From an uncultured Oscillospiraceae bacterium (GTDB lineage Bacteria > Bacillota > Clostridia > Oscillospirales > Oscillospiraceae): 64,000 bases of DNA. This document shows, piece after piece, positions 43,301 through 52,309 of this stretch. Each line of letters begins with the position of its first letter. The stretch's first letter is position 1. The DNA is taken from contig CAJULJ010000001.1 in NCBI GenBank assembly GCA_910587395.1, positions 109,276 to 173,275 of the forward strand. Direction: 5' to 3'. The position numbers and the translations under genes are program-made. Below the pieces are notes generated by a model. The model saw only the letters and a list, made by a program, of their open reading frames with translations, did not search any database and had not been told where the DNA came from.

Positions 43301-44623
43301 TTAATACGCGGAGTTGACGGCGTTGGTGATGTCTCGGATGATCTCCATCAACTCAGGCTGGGTTTTCATCATCTTCTCCACTCGGTTGATGGAATTCAGA
43401 ACGGTGGAGTGGTGCCGCCCGCCGAACTGCTGGCCGATCTCCGCCAGAGACAGCTGAGTCATCTCCCGGATGATGTACATGGCCACATTTCGAGCGGTGC
43501 TGATCTCCTTATTCTGGCTCTGTCCCGTAATGGCGCCGGCCTCCAGCTCGTAAAACCGGGCTACCTCCTGAATAATGGTGTCTGCGGAGGGCAGAAAGTT
43601 TTCCTTGGCCCGTAAGATATCCCGCACCGCCCGGATGGTGGTCTCCACATCCACCTGAGCGCCCATCAGTTCCTGGAAGGCCATGATCTTGTTGACCACG
43701 CCCTCAATCTGCCGCACATTGGAGGTGATGTTCTCCGCCACGTAGGACAGCACCGGGTCAGGCAGAGAAATCCCCCGCTCCAGCGCCTTGTTTTTCAGCA
43801 GGGCCACGCGGGTTTCATAGTCCGGCGGCTGGATGTCGGCAGGCAGGCCCTGCTCAAACCGGGTTTTGAGCCGCTGCTCCAGTCGGAGCATCTCGTGGGG
43901 CGGCCGGTCGCTGGTGAATACAATCTGCTTTTTTTGTTCATAGAGCGTATTAAAGGTGTGGAATAGCTCCTCCTCGCTGGAGTCCTTGCCGGCGATGAAC
44001 TGAACGTCGTCCATCAGAAACAGGTCCACCAGCCGGTATTTATCCCGGAAGCCCTGCATGTCGATGCCGCGGCGCAGGTTTCCGATCAGCTCGTTGACAA
44101 AATCCTCGCTCTGAACGTAGAGAATCCGGTAGCCGGGGTGATTATGCCGCACCTGATTGGCGATGGCGTGGAGCAGATGGGTCTTGCCCAGCCCGGACTG
44201 TCCGTAGATGAACAGCGGGTTATAGGCTCCTCCCGGCTCCTCGGCCACCTTCTTGGCGGCGGTGTAGGCAAAGCGGTTGGTGGAGCCCACCACAAACCGC
44301 TCAAAGGTGTACCGCTCCGAGCCGTCCCCTCCGGCGGGCGCGGGCACGGTGGACTGCCGGGCGTAGGTGTCCCGCTCCTCGGGCAGCAGCAGAGCCACGT
44401 CCACGTCGAAGGAAAACAGCTCCTTCAGCGCAGCCTCCACCCCGGACTGAAACCGGGTGCGGATGATGTTCCGCTTGAAGTCGGTGGGCACGCACAGCAC
44501 CAGCCGGGTGTCCTCCAGCGCGACGGCCTCCACGTCGCCAAACCAGGTTTCAATGGAGACGGCGGTCATGCTGCCCTCCATCAGGCTTTTTACTTTTTCC
44601 CAGACGTCGGCAGCCGATCTCAT
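43301..44623 (-). CDS. dnaA: Chromosomal replication initiator DnaA
   Basis: DnaA binds oriC and opens it. The 440-residue protein has domain I (VWEKVKSLMEGSMTAVSIETW), a short linker, and the AAA+ core with Walker A YGQSGLGKTHLLHAI near residue 140 and Walker B LFLMDDVQFIAGKDSSEEE near 203. The domain IV helix-turn-helix has QFGGRHHSTVLNSI near residue 408. The ATG at 44623 has AGGAGG. Upstream, divergently, lies rpmH, the classic Firmicute arrangement. Confidence 0.98.
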   Translation of the reverse strand: MRSAADVWEKVKSLMEGSMTAVSIETWFGDVEAVALEDTRLVLCVPTDFKRNIIRTRFQSGVEAALKELFSFDVDVALLLPEERDTYARQSTVPAPAGGDGSERYTFERFVVGSTNRFAYTAAKKVAEEPGGAYNPLFIYGQSGLGKTHLLHAIANQVRHNHPGYRILYVQSEDFVNELIGNLRRGIDMQGFRDKYRLVDLFLMDDVQFIAGKDSSEEELFHTFNTLYEQKKQIVFTSDRPPHEMLRLEQRLKTRFEQGLPADIQPPDYETRVALLKNKALERGISLPDPVLSYVAENITSNVRQIEGVVNKIMAFQELMGAQVDVETTIRAVRDILRAKENFLPSADTIIQEVARFYELEAGAITGQSQNKEISTARNVAMYIIREMTQLSLAEIGQQFGGRHHSTVLNSINRVEKMMKTQPELMEIIRDITNAVNSAY

Positions 44624-44962
44624 GGGCAGCAGCCTCCTAAATCATCAAATATCGTAACTAATCAATTATACCAAAAAAGGAAATGATGCACAAGGCTTTT
44701 TCCCAATTCTTTTATATAATAGTATGGGAAAACCCCGCGGTTTTTTTGACAAAACGAGCGCCAAATGGAAAAGAGACACAACATCTTGTGTCCCACACCA
44801 TAAAAAAGAATATTGCCGATTTTTTGTTGACAGACAGAAAATTTAAATGTATAATCTTTGACACGCGATTACGCGCAAGTATGCCAACCGCGCCTGAAAG
44901 GGCGTTGTGGAGCGCGGCTCCCACCCGGGATGTCCGCCAAATCATATAGGAGGTGTTCCCGC
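44624..44962. other. dnaA-rpmH divergent intergenic region
   Basis: This 339-bp stretch is AT-rich for the window, notably 44690-44860. It holds the rpmH promoter (44827-44855). Only one loose DnaA-box-like sequence (TGATGCACA near 44683) was noticed, so the main origin function is more likely in the dnaA-dnaN gap, although in Bacillus both gaps contribute. No gene is evident. Confidence 0.55.
44827..44855 (+). promoter_or_regulatory. rpmH promoter, full consensus
   Basis: Perfect TTGACA (44827-44832), 17 nt, perfect TATAAT (44850-44855), with a leader of about 100 nt. It is the closest match to the sigma-A consensus noted in the window. Confidence 0.9.
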
Positions 44963-45097
44963 ATGAAGCGTACCTATCAGCCCAAGAAGCGTCAGCGTTC
45001 CAAGGTCCACGGCTTCCGTAAGCGCATGGCTACCAGCAACGGCCGCAAGGTTCTGGCCCGCCGCCGCGCCAAGGGCCGCGCCCGCCTGAGCCACTGA
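44963..45097 (+). CDS. rpmH: Ribosomal protein L34
   Basis: The 44-residue basic protein has the family sequence [18 protein letters not shown], then [27 protein letters not shown] lies before the ATG. It heads the rpmH-rnpA-yidD-yidC-jag run. Confidence 0.98.
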   Translation: MKRTYQPKKRQRSKVHGFRKRMATSNGRKVLARRRAKGRARLSH

Positions 45098-45245
45098 TGG
45101 CGCACACATCGGGATAATCGATACGACCGGGGCGCGGGAATTTTCCCTCGCCCCTGTGTCCGTTTCCCGAAAAAGCGCGGAGCCGTTGTGGGCAGGCAAA
45201 GCGTGACAACAACCAAAGCAGGGGCACAATTCCCATGGAGGTCCT

Positions 45246-45596
45246 ATGAAGAAAACCGCGCCGCTCAAGGAAAATCATCTCTTCCGCCGGGCATATAACA
45301 GGGGAAAGACATCCGCCGACAGCCGTTTGGCTCTCTACGTCCGGCGCAATGGCAGAAAGGAAAACCGTCTGGGCTTCACTGTGTCCACCAAGCTGGGTCA
45401 CGCGGTGGTGCGCAACCGGGTCCGCCGCCGGTTGAGGGAGATCTACCGCCTCAATGAAGACAGGCTGATCTCCGGGGCGGATGTGGTGGTGGTAGCCCGC
45501 GTCCGGGCCGCCTCCAGCGATTATCACCAGCTGGAAAAGTCCTTTCTCCGGCTGGCGGACAAGCTGGAGCTGCTGAAAAAGGAAGGGACGAAGTGA
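45246..45596 (+). CDS. rnpA: Ribonuclease P protein component
   Basis: The protein subunit of RNase P helps the catalytic RNA cut 5' leaders from pre-tRNA. The 116-residue product has [40 protein letters not shown] (the RNR motif) and [15 protein letters not shown]-type site precedes the ATG. yidD overlaps its last 4 nt. Confidence 0.96.
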   Translation: MKKTAPLKENHLFRRAYNRGKTSADSRLALYVRRNGRKENRLGFTVSTKLGHAVVRNRVRRRLREIYRLNEDRLISGADVVVVARVRAASSDYHQLEKSFLRLADKLELLKKEGTK

Positions 45597-45832
45597 AAAA
45601 GCTGCTGCTGGCGCTGATCCGCCGGTACCGCCGGGATATCTCGCCCTGCCGTCCCTCCTGCTGCCGGTTCATCCCCACCTGCTCCACCTACGCGCTGGAG
45701 GCGGTGGAGGTCCATGGAGCCGTCAAGGGCGGAGCGCTGGCTTTGTGGCGCGTTCTGCGGTGCCACCCGTTCCACAAGGAGAAGTCCTTCATTTACGACC
45801 CGGTGCCCCCCAAGAAAATCAAAAGAGTTTAG
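45593..45832 (+). CDS. yidD: Membrane protein insertion efficiency factor YidD
   Basis: The 79-residue protein has the YidD signature [20 protein letters not shown], then [19 protein letters not shown] and RCHPFHKE. It sits at the inner membrane and aids YidC. It is coupled to rnpA by a 4-nt overlap and lies 10 nt before yidC. Confidence 0.95.
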   Translation: MKKLLLALIRRYRRDISPCRPSCCRFIPTCSTYALEAVEVHGAVKGGALALWRVLRCHPFHKEKSFIYDPVPPKKIKRV

Positions 45833-45842
45833 GAGGCCAAAC

Positions 45843-47171
45843 ATGGATATTTGGCAAATCCTCATGACCCCGTTCAGCTGGATGCTCAAGCTGTTCTGCG
45901 AGGTGTTCAACAGCTACGGCATCGCCCTGTTCCTGTTCACCATCGTCATCAAGGTTATTCTCTTCCCCCTGAACCTGAAGGGAAAAAAGGGCATGATCAA
46001 GATGAACGTGGTGAACGGCCAGCTCCAGGAGATCCAGAAGCGCTGCGGCAGCGATAAGGAGCGCTATAATCAGGAGGTCCAGAAGTTCTACGCCGAGAAC
46101 AACGTCAATCCCATGGGCGGCTGCGGCTGGTCCATGATCCCCCTGATCATCCTGTATCCCCTGTACGCCATCATCCGCCGCCCGCTGAAGTACATGATGT
46201 GGCTGACTGAGGACGCGGTGAAGGCCGTGGCCGGCGCCGTGGGCTGGGCGGATTTCACCATCGGCGGCTCCAACGAGCTGATCCTGGCGTCCATGATGAC
46301 TTCCAGCAACCTGGAGGCGGCCAAGACCGCCGCCGCGTCCACCGGAATCGCCGCCACCACCAGCATGTTTGTCATCAACTTCGACTTCTTCGGCATCAAC
46401 CTGTCCGAGGTGCCCCAGCTGATGTTCTGGAAGGAAGGGGTCTCCTGGGGGACCTTCGGGCTGTTCCTGCTGCCGGTGATCTCCGCCCTGCTGTCCGTGG
46501 TCACTATGCTGGTCACGCAAAAGACCAACCAGATGAACAAGGACCAAGCGCCCCCCAAGATGAATCTGTCCCTGATCCTGATGGGTCCCATCATGTCGCT
46601 GTGGATCGGCTTCGCCATGCCCGCCGGCATGTGTATTTATTGGATTGCCAACTCCCTGCTGGGCATGGTGCAGGAGGTCATCTGCGGCCGTCTGCTCCGC
46701 AAGGACTACGAGGAGGCCCAGAAGGAGATGGCCGAGCAGGCCGCCAAGGCCAAGGAGGCCGAGAAGGAGCGCCGCCGCATCGCAGCGGAGAAGAAGGCCG
46801 CCGCCATCGCCGCCGGCAAGGACCCCAAGAAGGCTCACCAGAAGAAGAAGCAGGAGCCGGGTGTGGACCTGTCCGCAAGCCGGGAGGGTCTGCGGGCCTA
46901 TGCCCGGGGCCGTGCCTATGACCCCAACCGCTATCCCATCACCCCCTATTGGGACCCCAACGGCCCTGCCAAGCCCGCTGAAGAGGAACCCGCAGAGCTG
47001 ACCGAGGAGGAGAGGCAGATCGTGGCCCAGTCCAACCCGGAGCAGGCCGCCCAGGCGGAGGCCGTGAAGAGGGACAAGGCCGAGGCGGAAAAGTCTGCCG
47101 CCGAGTCCCTTACCGAGGACGGGGATTATGAGGAAGCCTACGCCGAGGACGAGGACAGCGGCGAAAAGTAA
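45843..47171 (+). CDS. yidC: YidC/OxaA/SpoIIIJ membrane insertase
   Basis: The insertase places membrane proteins with or without Sec. The 442-residue protein has five hydrophobic spans: about residues 22-42, 92-115, and three between 190 and 275. Conserved NPMGGCGWSMIPLIILYPLY lies in the second. It ends in a long charged tail of about 155 residues (Lys/Glu/Ala-rich, with KKKQEPG, then an acidic C-terminus) longer than in Bacillus SpoIIIJ. The basic part may bind ribosomes. The ATG at 45843 has AGGAGG. Confidence 0.94.
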   Translation: MDIWQILMTPFSWMLKLFCEVFNSYGIALFLFTIVIKVILFPLNLKGKKGMIKMNVVNGQLQEIQKRCGSDKERYNQEVQKFYAENNVNPMGGCGWSMIPLIILYPLYAIIRRPLKYMMWLTEDAVKAVAGAVGWADFTIGGSNELILASMMTSSNLEAAKTAAASTGIAATTSMFVINFDFFGINLSEVPQLMFWKEGVSWGTFGLFLLPVISALLSVVTMLVTQKTNQMNKDQAPPKMNLSLILMGPIMSLWIGFAMPAGMCIYWIANSLLGMVQEVICGRLLRKDYEEAQKEMAEQAAKAKEAEKERRRIAAEKKAAAIAAGKDPKKAHQKKKQEPGVDLSASREGLRAYARGRAYDPNRYPITPYWDPNGPAKPAEEEPAELTEEERQIVAQSNPEQAAQAEAVKRDKAEAEKSAAESLTEDGDYEEAYAEDEDSGEK

Positions 47172-47219
47172 TCGAACATTTCAATTTCCATCCAACACCT
47201 GACAAAGGAGTGCAGTTTT

Positions 47220-48008
47220 GTGCTGAAATATATGGAATTCACCGCCAAGACGGAGGATGAGGCCATTGCCAAGGGGCTGGCCCATCTGGGTCTGGACCGG
47301 GATGACGTATCCGTTGAGATTCTGGAGCGCGGCAAAACCGGATTTTTGGGCATCGGCTCCGTACCCGCCAAGGTAAAGCTGACCTATGAGGCCCCCGACG
47401 AACCGGAACCCGTCCCCGCCCCCAGGCCGGAGCGGACCGCTTCCCAGGCTGAACGCCCCGCGCCGAAGGCGGAGCCCAAGCCCAGGGTGGAGTCCGCCCC
47501 TGTGCCCAGGGCGGAGTCTGTCCCGGCCTCCCCCAAGGGTGAGCCGGCGGATGACGACGTGGCCGCAGCCATCGTGAGGTTCCAGGCAGGCCTGTTTGAG
47601 CACATGGGCGTGGAGGCCAGGCCCGTGGTCACGCGGGAGGGCGACACCTATCAGGTGGTGCTGGAGGGCGAGAACATGGGCGCTCTCATCGGCCACCGGG
47701 GAGAGACCCTGGACGCCATTCAGCAGCTCACCGGCTATGCCGTTAACCGTGGCCGCAGCCACCGGGTGCGCATCCACGTGGACGCCGAGGGCTATCGCGC
47801 CCGCCGGGAGGAGTCCCTGAACCGCCTGGCCCGCAAGACGGCGGGCAAGGTGGTGAAGTACCGCCGGAACATCACGCTGGAGGCCATGAACGCCTATGAG
47901 CGGCATGTGATTCACACCGCCTTGCAGGATTACCCCGGTGTGTCCACCTTCTCCACCGGCACCGAGCCCAACCGCCGGACGGTAGTGGCCTACGATCCCG
48001 GGAAATAA
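47220..48008 (+). CDS. jag: RNA-binding protein Jag/KhpB (SpoIIIJ-associated)
   Basis: The 262-residue protein has three parts: an N-terminal Jag domain (residues 1-55, RGKTGFLGIGSVPAKVKL), a Pro/Ala/Glu linker (about 58-110), and a KH domain (ENMGALIGHRGETLDAIQ near 153) followed by R3H (NAYERHVIHTALQ near 225). It binds RNA and in other Firmicutes affects cell wall elongation and sporulation. The start is GTG at 47220 with AAAGGAG nine bases before. In Bacillus mnmE follows. Here a terminator follows instead. Confidence 0.95.
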   Translation: MLKYMEFTAKTEDEAIAKGLAHLGLDRDDVSVEILERGKTGFLGIGSVPAKVKLTYEAPDEPEPVPAPRPERTASQAERPAPKAEPKPRVESAPVPRAESVPASPKGEPADDDVAAAIVRFQAGLFEHMGVEARPVVTREGDTYQVVLEGENMGALIGHRGETLDAIQQLTGYAVNRGRSHRVRIHVDAEGYRARREESLNRLARKTAGKVVKYRRNITLEAMNAYERHVIHTALQDYPGVSTFSTGTEPNRRTVVAYDPGK

Positions 48009-48021
48009 TGGACAAACAAAG

Positions 48022-48048
48022 GCCCTCGGCACTGCCGGGGGCTTTTTT
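48022..48048 (+). terminator. jag terminator
   Basis: GCCCTCGG (48022-48029), loop CACTG, CCGGGGGC (48035-48042), then TTTTTT. Confidence 0.85.
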
Positions 48049-48071
48049 AAACAGAATAAGGGAACAAAAAT

Positions 48072-48269
48072 ATGGATTTTTCAAAGGACGATTTGTCAGA
48101 GGCCAAGCGGCAGATTGATTCGACCCTGCATAAACTCAGAGAAACAGTCAAAACGCTTGAAGCGAAAAAACAGATGAAAAACTATAAGTCTCAGATCACA
48201 TTGGCAAACAGGCGGATAAAAGCCTTTGAGCTTACAAATTATTTGATCGAAAAAGAATTGATGGGGTGA
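48072..48269 (+). CDS. Small helical hypothetical protein
   Basis: The 65-residue protein is highly charged and probably all-helical (SEAKRQIDSTLHKLRETVKT, then LANRRIKAFELTNYLIEKEL). The ATG follows AAGGGAACAAAAAT, a moderate ribosome site. It ends 4 nt before the MBL hydrolase gene. No family recognised. Confidence 0.6.
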   Translation: MDFSKDDLSEAKRQIDSTLHKLRETVKTLEAKKQMKNYKSQITLANRRIKAFELTNYLIEKELMG

Positions 48270-48273
48270 TTTT

Positions 48274-48906
48274 ATGGAAATCAGTGTGCTGCGGCTGGGT
48301 CAGATCGGCACCAACTGCTATATTTTCCGTCAGAACGGCGGCTGCAAGTGCGGCGTCGTGGACCCCGGCGACCAGGGGGAGCAGGTGGCCCGGTGGCTGG
48401 TGGACAAGGGGCTGGAGGCGGAGGCCGTTCTCCTGACCCACGGCCACTTCGACCACATCCTGGGCATTCCCGGGCTGCGGGAGGAGTGGCCCGATCTGCC
48501 CGTCTACTGCCACCCCGCCGACATGGGCGAGGGCAGGAGCACCACAGGTCTGTTTGGCGAGACCTTCCCCACCGTCAGCTCCTTCGGGGATATCACTCCC
48601 TACAAGGAGGGTGACAGGGTCAGCGTCGCGGGCATTGATGTGGAGGTTTTGGAGACCCCCGGCCACACCCCCGGCTCGGTGACCCTGCGGGCGGAGGACG
48701 TGCTGTTCACCGGGGACACCCTGTTTGAGGGCTCCATGGGCCGCACCGACCTGCCCGGCGGCGATGAGGCCACGATCATGAAGTCTCTCAAACGGCTGGG
48801 AGAGTTGGAGGGGGATTATCAGGTGCTCCCAGGCCACGAGGGTCAATCCACCCTGGAGCGGGAGCGCAAAAGCAATTACTGCCTCAAGGCAGCGATGAGC
48901 CGCTAA
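48274..48906 (+). CDS. MBL-fold metallohydrolase (glyoxalase II-like)
   Basis: The 210-residue protein has the metallo-beta-lactamase metal site H56-x-H58-x-D60-H61 in LTHGHFDHILG, further ligands in ETPGHTPGSV (near residue 130) and FTGDTLFEGSMGRTD, and a final H in LPGHEGQST. Its closest recognisable group is the YcbL/hydroxyacylglutathione-hydrolase-like type, which hydrolyses thioesters. It is followed one base later by hemZ and is translationally linked to it. Confidence 0.9.
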   Translation: MEISVLRLGQIGTNCYIFRQNGGCKCGVVDPGDQGEQVARWLVDKGLEAEAVLLTHGHFDHILGIPGLREEWPDLPVYCHPADMGEGRSTTGLFGETFPTVSSFGDITPYKEGDRVSVAGIDVEVLETPGHTPGSVTLRAEDVLFTGDTLFEGSMGRTDLPGGDEATIMKSLKRLGELEGDYQVLPGHEGQSTLERERKSNYCLKAAMSR

Positions 48907-48907
48907 T

Positions 48908-50428
48908 ATGCGCATCTGGTTTACGGAACACAACTGGCCCTGGCATCCGAAGCGCTACCGGTTTCCCACCGAGCAGATGCTGCTCACCCTGTTCCCCGGC
49001 GAAAGACCGGAGTACCCGGAGACGCCCCCGGACATGGAGGGCGATCAGGGCGTTCTCATCGGCCTGAGCCGGGGGAGGGCCAAGGCCAGTATCAGCGTGC
49101 TGGTGAAGCGGGAGGGCCAGCTCCGGAACGGCGTGGCCCGCTTCCCCGCGGAAAAGCTGGACGGGCCGGAGGAGGCGGTGTACCATACTGTTTCCCACGC
49201 GCTGAAGCAGGCGTTTTATGAGGCGGGGACCGCCCTGCTGGGATATGAGCTGCCCTGGGGGTCCCTCACCGGGGTGCGGCCCGTGAAGCTGCCCACCCGT
49301 GCCATGCTGGAGGGCAGGACGGCGAAGCAGGCGCGGCGGGAGCTGGAGAAGGTATACCGCGTCTCCCCGCCCCGGGCGGCGCTGGCGGTGGAGTGCGCCC
49401 AGGCGGCGCTGGATGTAAAACGGGGGCTGCGGGAGGACGGGATGGCCCTTTACATCGGCGTCCCCTTCTGCCCCACCCGGTGCGCTTACTGCTCCTTTAT
49501 CTCTGCGGATGTGAAGCGCTCCCTGTCGCTGGTGGAGCCCTATGTGGAGGCGCTGTGCCGGGAGATCGAGCTGGCGGGAAACCTGCTCCGGGAGAGGGGG
49601 CTGCATATCGGCTGCGCCTACATGGGGGGCGGCACCCCCACCACCCTGTCGGCGGAACAGCTCCACAAGGTGCTGTCCTGTGTGGAAAACTTCCTGCCCA
49701 TGGAGCGCTGCGCCGAGTTCACCGTGGAGGCCGGGCGGCCCGACACCATCACCGCGGACAAGCTGGAAACGTTGAAAACCCACGGTGTGCACCGCATTTC
49801 CATCAACCCCCAGACCATGGAGGACGGCGTGCTCCGGACCATGGGCCGGGCTCACACCGCCGCTCAGATCGAGGAGGCCATGGAGCTGGCACAGCGGCAC
49901 TTCGGCGGTATGGTGAATATGGACCTCATCGCCGGGCTGCCTGCCGACACGCTGGAGGGCTTTGGCCGGACCCTGGACCGGGTGCTGGCCATGGAACCGG
50001 CCAACATCACCGTCCACACGCTGGCGCTGAAAAAGGGCTCCCGCCTGACGGAGGAGGGCGGCAGGCTGTGCGTGCCGGAGACGGTGGAAGCCATGCTGTC
50101 CCTGGGCGGCGGCAGGCTGCGGGAGGCGGGGTATGAGCCGTATTATCTTTACCGTCAGAAATATATGTCCGGGTCCTTTGAGAACGTGGGCTGGACAAGG
50201 CCGGGGGCGGTCTGCGCCTACAACATCGTGATGATGGAGGAATTGCAGAGCGTGTTGAGCCTGGGAGCCGGTGGAATCACCAAGCTGGTGGATTTTGATA
50301 AACGAAAAATTGTCCGGCTGAGCAACCCGAAATACGCCAAGGAATATCTGGAGAGCTGGGAGAAGGTGGCGGAGGGAAAGCGGACAGCGGCGCGGTTCCA
50401 GGCGGAACTGGCCGGACGGCTTTCATAA
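48908..50428 (+). CDS. hemZ: Coproporphyrinogen III dehydrogenase-like radical SAM protein HemZ
   Basis: The 506-residue protein has an N-terminal HemZ-specific region (residues 1-175) and a radical SAM core with C188-x3-C192-x2-C195 (PFCPTRCAYCSF). GCAYMGGGTPTTLS lies near residue 240 and a HemN-like C-terminus follows. It is related to oxygen-independent coproporphyrinogen oxidases. HemZ proteins are widespread in Firmicutes and the precise reaction is not always certain. Its terminator hairpin has been interrupted by the mobile element that begins at about 50457. Confidence 0.9.
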   Translation: MRIWFTEHNWPWHPKRYRFPTEQMLLTLFPGERPEYPETPPDMEGDQGVLIGLSRGRAKASISVLVKREGQLRNGVARFPAEKLDGPEEAVYHTVSHALKQAFYEAGTALLGYELPWGSLTGVRPVKLPTRAMLEGRTAKQARRELEKVYRVSPPRAALAVECAQAALDVKRGLREDGMALYIGVPFCPTRCAYCSFISADVKRSLSLVEPYVEALCREIELAGNLLRERGLHIGCAYMGGGTPTTLSAEQLHKVLSCVENFLPMERCAEFTVEAGRPDTITADKLETLKTHGVHRISINPQTMEDGVLRTMGRAHTAAQIEEAMELAQRHFGGMVNMDLIAGLPADTLEGFGRTLDRVLAMEPANITVHTLALKKGSRLTEEGGRLCVPETVEAMLSLGGGRLREAGYEPYYLYRQKYMSGSFENVGWTRPGAVCAYNIVMMEELQSVLSLGAGGITKLVDFDKRKIVRLSNPKYAKEYLESWEKVAEGKRTAARFQAELAGRLS

Positions 50429-50441
50429 CTGCCCTGAGCAT

Positions 50442-50456
50442 AAAAAAGGAAGCGCC
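50442..50456 (+). other. Left half of the split hemZ terminator
   Basis: AAAAAAGGAAGCGCC. Its exact reverse complement GGCGCTTCCTTTTTT lies 6.1 kb away at 56570-56584. The two were probably one bidirectional terminator before the element inserted. Confidence 0.8.
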
Positions 50457-50457
50457 C

Positions 50458-50490
50458 GCGGGGAGAACTCCGTAAAGAAGTCCTCCCCGC
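50458..50490. repeat. Left terminal repeat of the element
   Basis: GCGGGGAG (50458-50465) and CTCCCCGC (50483-50490) flank ACTCCGTAAAGAAGT. The right end carries the related motif in inverted orientation. Confidence 0.75.
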
Positions 50491-50540
50491 AAGGCGAGTC
50501 CGCAAGTAAAAACTATTTGATTGAGATGGCGTAGTTACGG

Positions 50541-52226
50541 CTACGCCGTCTTTTTCTTGCGCTTCAACATGGCTTTGTAGTAGTCCAGGTACTCCTGCTC
50601 CAGTTCCTCCGGCTCCGGCGCTACCCACAGGCCAATGGTGTTGTAGTAGATGTCCACCCTCTGGTGCCGCTTGCCGTCTACCTTGTCTGGCTTGGATACC
50701 ACAATTTTGTCAATGAACTCGTGAACGATTTCAGGCGTCAATTCTGTCAGCCGAGTCACCTGTCTGGCCCGTTCAATAAATCGCTGCAAATCAGCCGCTT
50801 TATCTGTGGTGGCATCCAAACTGGTTTCCATTTCCGGGATCGCCGCTTTCAACTGCCGCTGTTCGTTTTCCAAAGATACCGTCAGCGTGGCAAAGCGTTC
50901 CTCGGACAGCAGGCCCTTGCTCATGTCCTCGTAACTTTTCTGAATAAGCTGGTCGATCTCCACCACTCGCTGTTTGGCTTTGTCCAACTCCCGGCGCTTG
51001 GCGGTCAGCGCCTTTTTCGCTTGCAGACCAAACCGCTCCACCTGCTCTTGTGCAAACTTCTGCTCAAAGGCTTGGACGTACCACAAAAGACGCTGTAATC
51101 CCTCCAGTACCAACTGCTCCACGGTGTGTTCCCGGATATAGTGAGCGGAACATACGCTGGAATTTTTGCGATAGCTGGAACAGAAAAAATAGGCTTGCTC
51201 CCGCTTGTAGCTGTTGGTGCTGCTGTAATACAATTTTTCGCCGCAGTCGGCGCAGTACAAAAGCCCAGAGAACATACTCACGATACCGGTGCGGTCTGGC
51301 CTGCGGCGGTGCTGTCGGAGATTTTGAACGAGGGTAAAGGTCTCCCGGTCAATGATAGCAGGGTGGGTATCGGGAAATACCTTCCATTCCTCCTGGGGCC
51401 TGTCCAGACGCTTCTTCTGTTTGAAAGACTGACTGAAAGAACGGAAGTTCACTGTGTCCCCGGTGTACTCCTGTCGATCCAGAATATCCGCTACGGTAGC
51501 AGAACACCAGTTGTGCGGATATGCCGGGGGCTTTGTGGGGCAGCTCACTCCAATGCTGTGCAGATACTCGCTGGGGGTCATCACGCCGTCAGAACGCAGT
51601 TTCTTGGCGATTTGAGTGGGCCCCAGGCCACTAATGGACAACTGAAATATCTGATGTACTACTCCCGCCGCAAACTCATCTATCAGCCACTTGTTCTTGT
51701 CCTCTGGGTCTTTCCTGTACCCAAAGGGCGGATTGGTGGTCAACGGTATTCCAGCATTGCCACGGCTCTGCATGACACGGCGCACCTTGTCGCTCGTATT
51801 TTTTGCGTGCCACTCATTAAAGAGGTCTTGCATTGGCACGATGTCACTCACGCCGTTAGCGGTGTCAATGTTGTCCATGATGGCGATGTACCGCACGTTC
51901 AGCCGGACAAAATCTTCCTCCAGAAGCTGGCCCACCACAAGGCGATTCCGGCCCAGCCGGGAATGGTCTTTGACCACCAAATTTGCCACAAGCCCCTGTT
52001 CAGCCAGTTCCATGATTTCCATGAAAGCTGGACGGGTGAACGTAACTCCCGAGTATCCGTCGTCAAACATGAACCGGGGATTTGGCAGATGATTGTCTGC
52101 GGCGAATTTCTCCAAAATAGCCCTTTGATTTTGGATGCTGCCTGAGATGCCGTCTTTCTCGTCATCACGGGACAATCTGGCGTATAATGCTGTGATTCGC
52201 TGTTCATTTGGCTGCTTTTTCTTCAA
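50541..52226 (-). CDS. Large serine recombinase, TnpX-like
   Basis: The 561-residue enzyme begins with a resolvase domain. Catalytic Ser19 lies in ALYARLSRDDE; DDGYSGVTFTRP and VKDHSRLGRNRL follow. Next are a recombinase domain (PPFGYRKDPEDKNKWLID, then GPTQIAKKLRSDGV) and a zinc ribbon (LLYCADCGEKLYY with a later C pair). A coiled coil lies near residues 390-460, and the C-terminal tail matches the TnpX/DUF4368 type. It should excise and integrate the element through its ends. It lies next to the left end as tnpX does in Tn4451. A long dyad sits in its promoter region. Confidence 0.93.
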   Translation of the reverse strand: MKKKQPNEQRITALYARLSRDDEKDGISGSIQNQRAILEKFAADNHLPNPRFMFDDGYSGVTFTRPAFMEIMELAEQGLVANLVVKDHSRLGRNRLVVGQLLEEDFVRLNVRYIAIMDNIDTANGVSDIVPMQDLFNEWHAKNTSDKVRRVMQSRGNAGIPLTTNPPFGYRKDPEDKNKWLIDEFAAGVVHQIFQLSISGLGPTQIAKKLRSDGVMTPSEYLHSIGVSCPTKPPAYPHNWCSATVADILDRQEYTGDTVNFRSFSQSFKQKKRLDRPQEEWKVFPDTHPAIIDRETFTLVQNLRQHRRRPDRTGIVSMFSGLLYCADCGEKLYYSSTNSYKREQAYFFCSSYRKNSSVCSAHYIREHTVEQLVLEGLQRLLWYVQAFEQKFAQEQVERFGLQAKKALTAKRRELDKAKQRVVEIDQLIQKSYEDMSKGLLSEERFATLTVSLENEQRQLKAAIPEMETSLDATTDKAADLQRFIERARQVTRLTELTPEIVHEFIDKIVVSKPDKVDGKRHQRVDIYYNTIGLWVAPEPEELEQEYLDYYKAMLKRKKKTA

Positions 52227-52244
52227 AATGTACTCCTTTCCGCA

Positions 52245-52293
52245 GCCGGATGTGATATGAATTGCAAGGTAGCATTATCATACCACATCCGGC
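52245..52293. promoter_or_regulatory. Long dyad upstream of the recombinase gene
   Basis: GCCGGATGTGATATGA (52245-52260) and TCATACCACATCCGGC (52278-52293) are reverse complements except for one base. The position suggests an operator or leader hairpin controlling recombinase expression. Confidence 0.6.
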
Positions 52294-52309
52294 GCAAAAC
52301 TTCAACACT

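Noticed and set aside
44624..44826. Main DnaA-box cluster upstream of dnaA
   Set aside because: Only one loose box was found, so the dnaA-dnaN gap is the better candidate.
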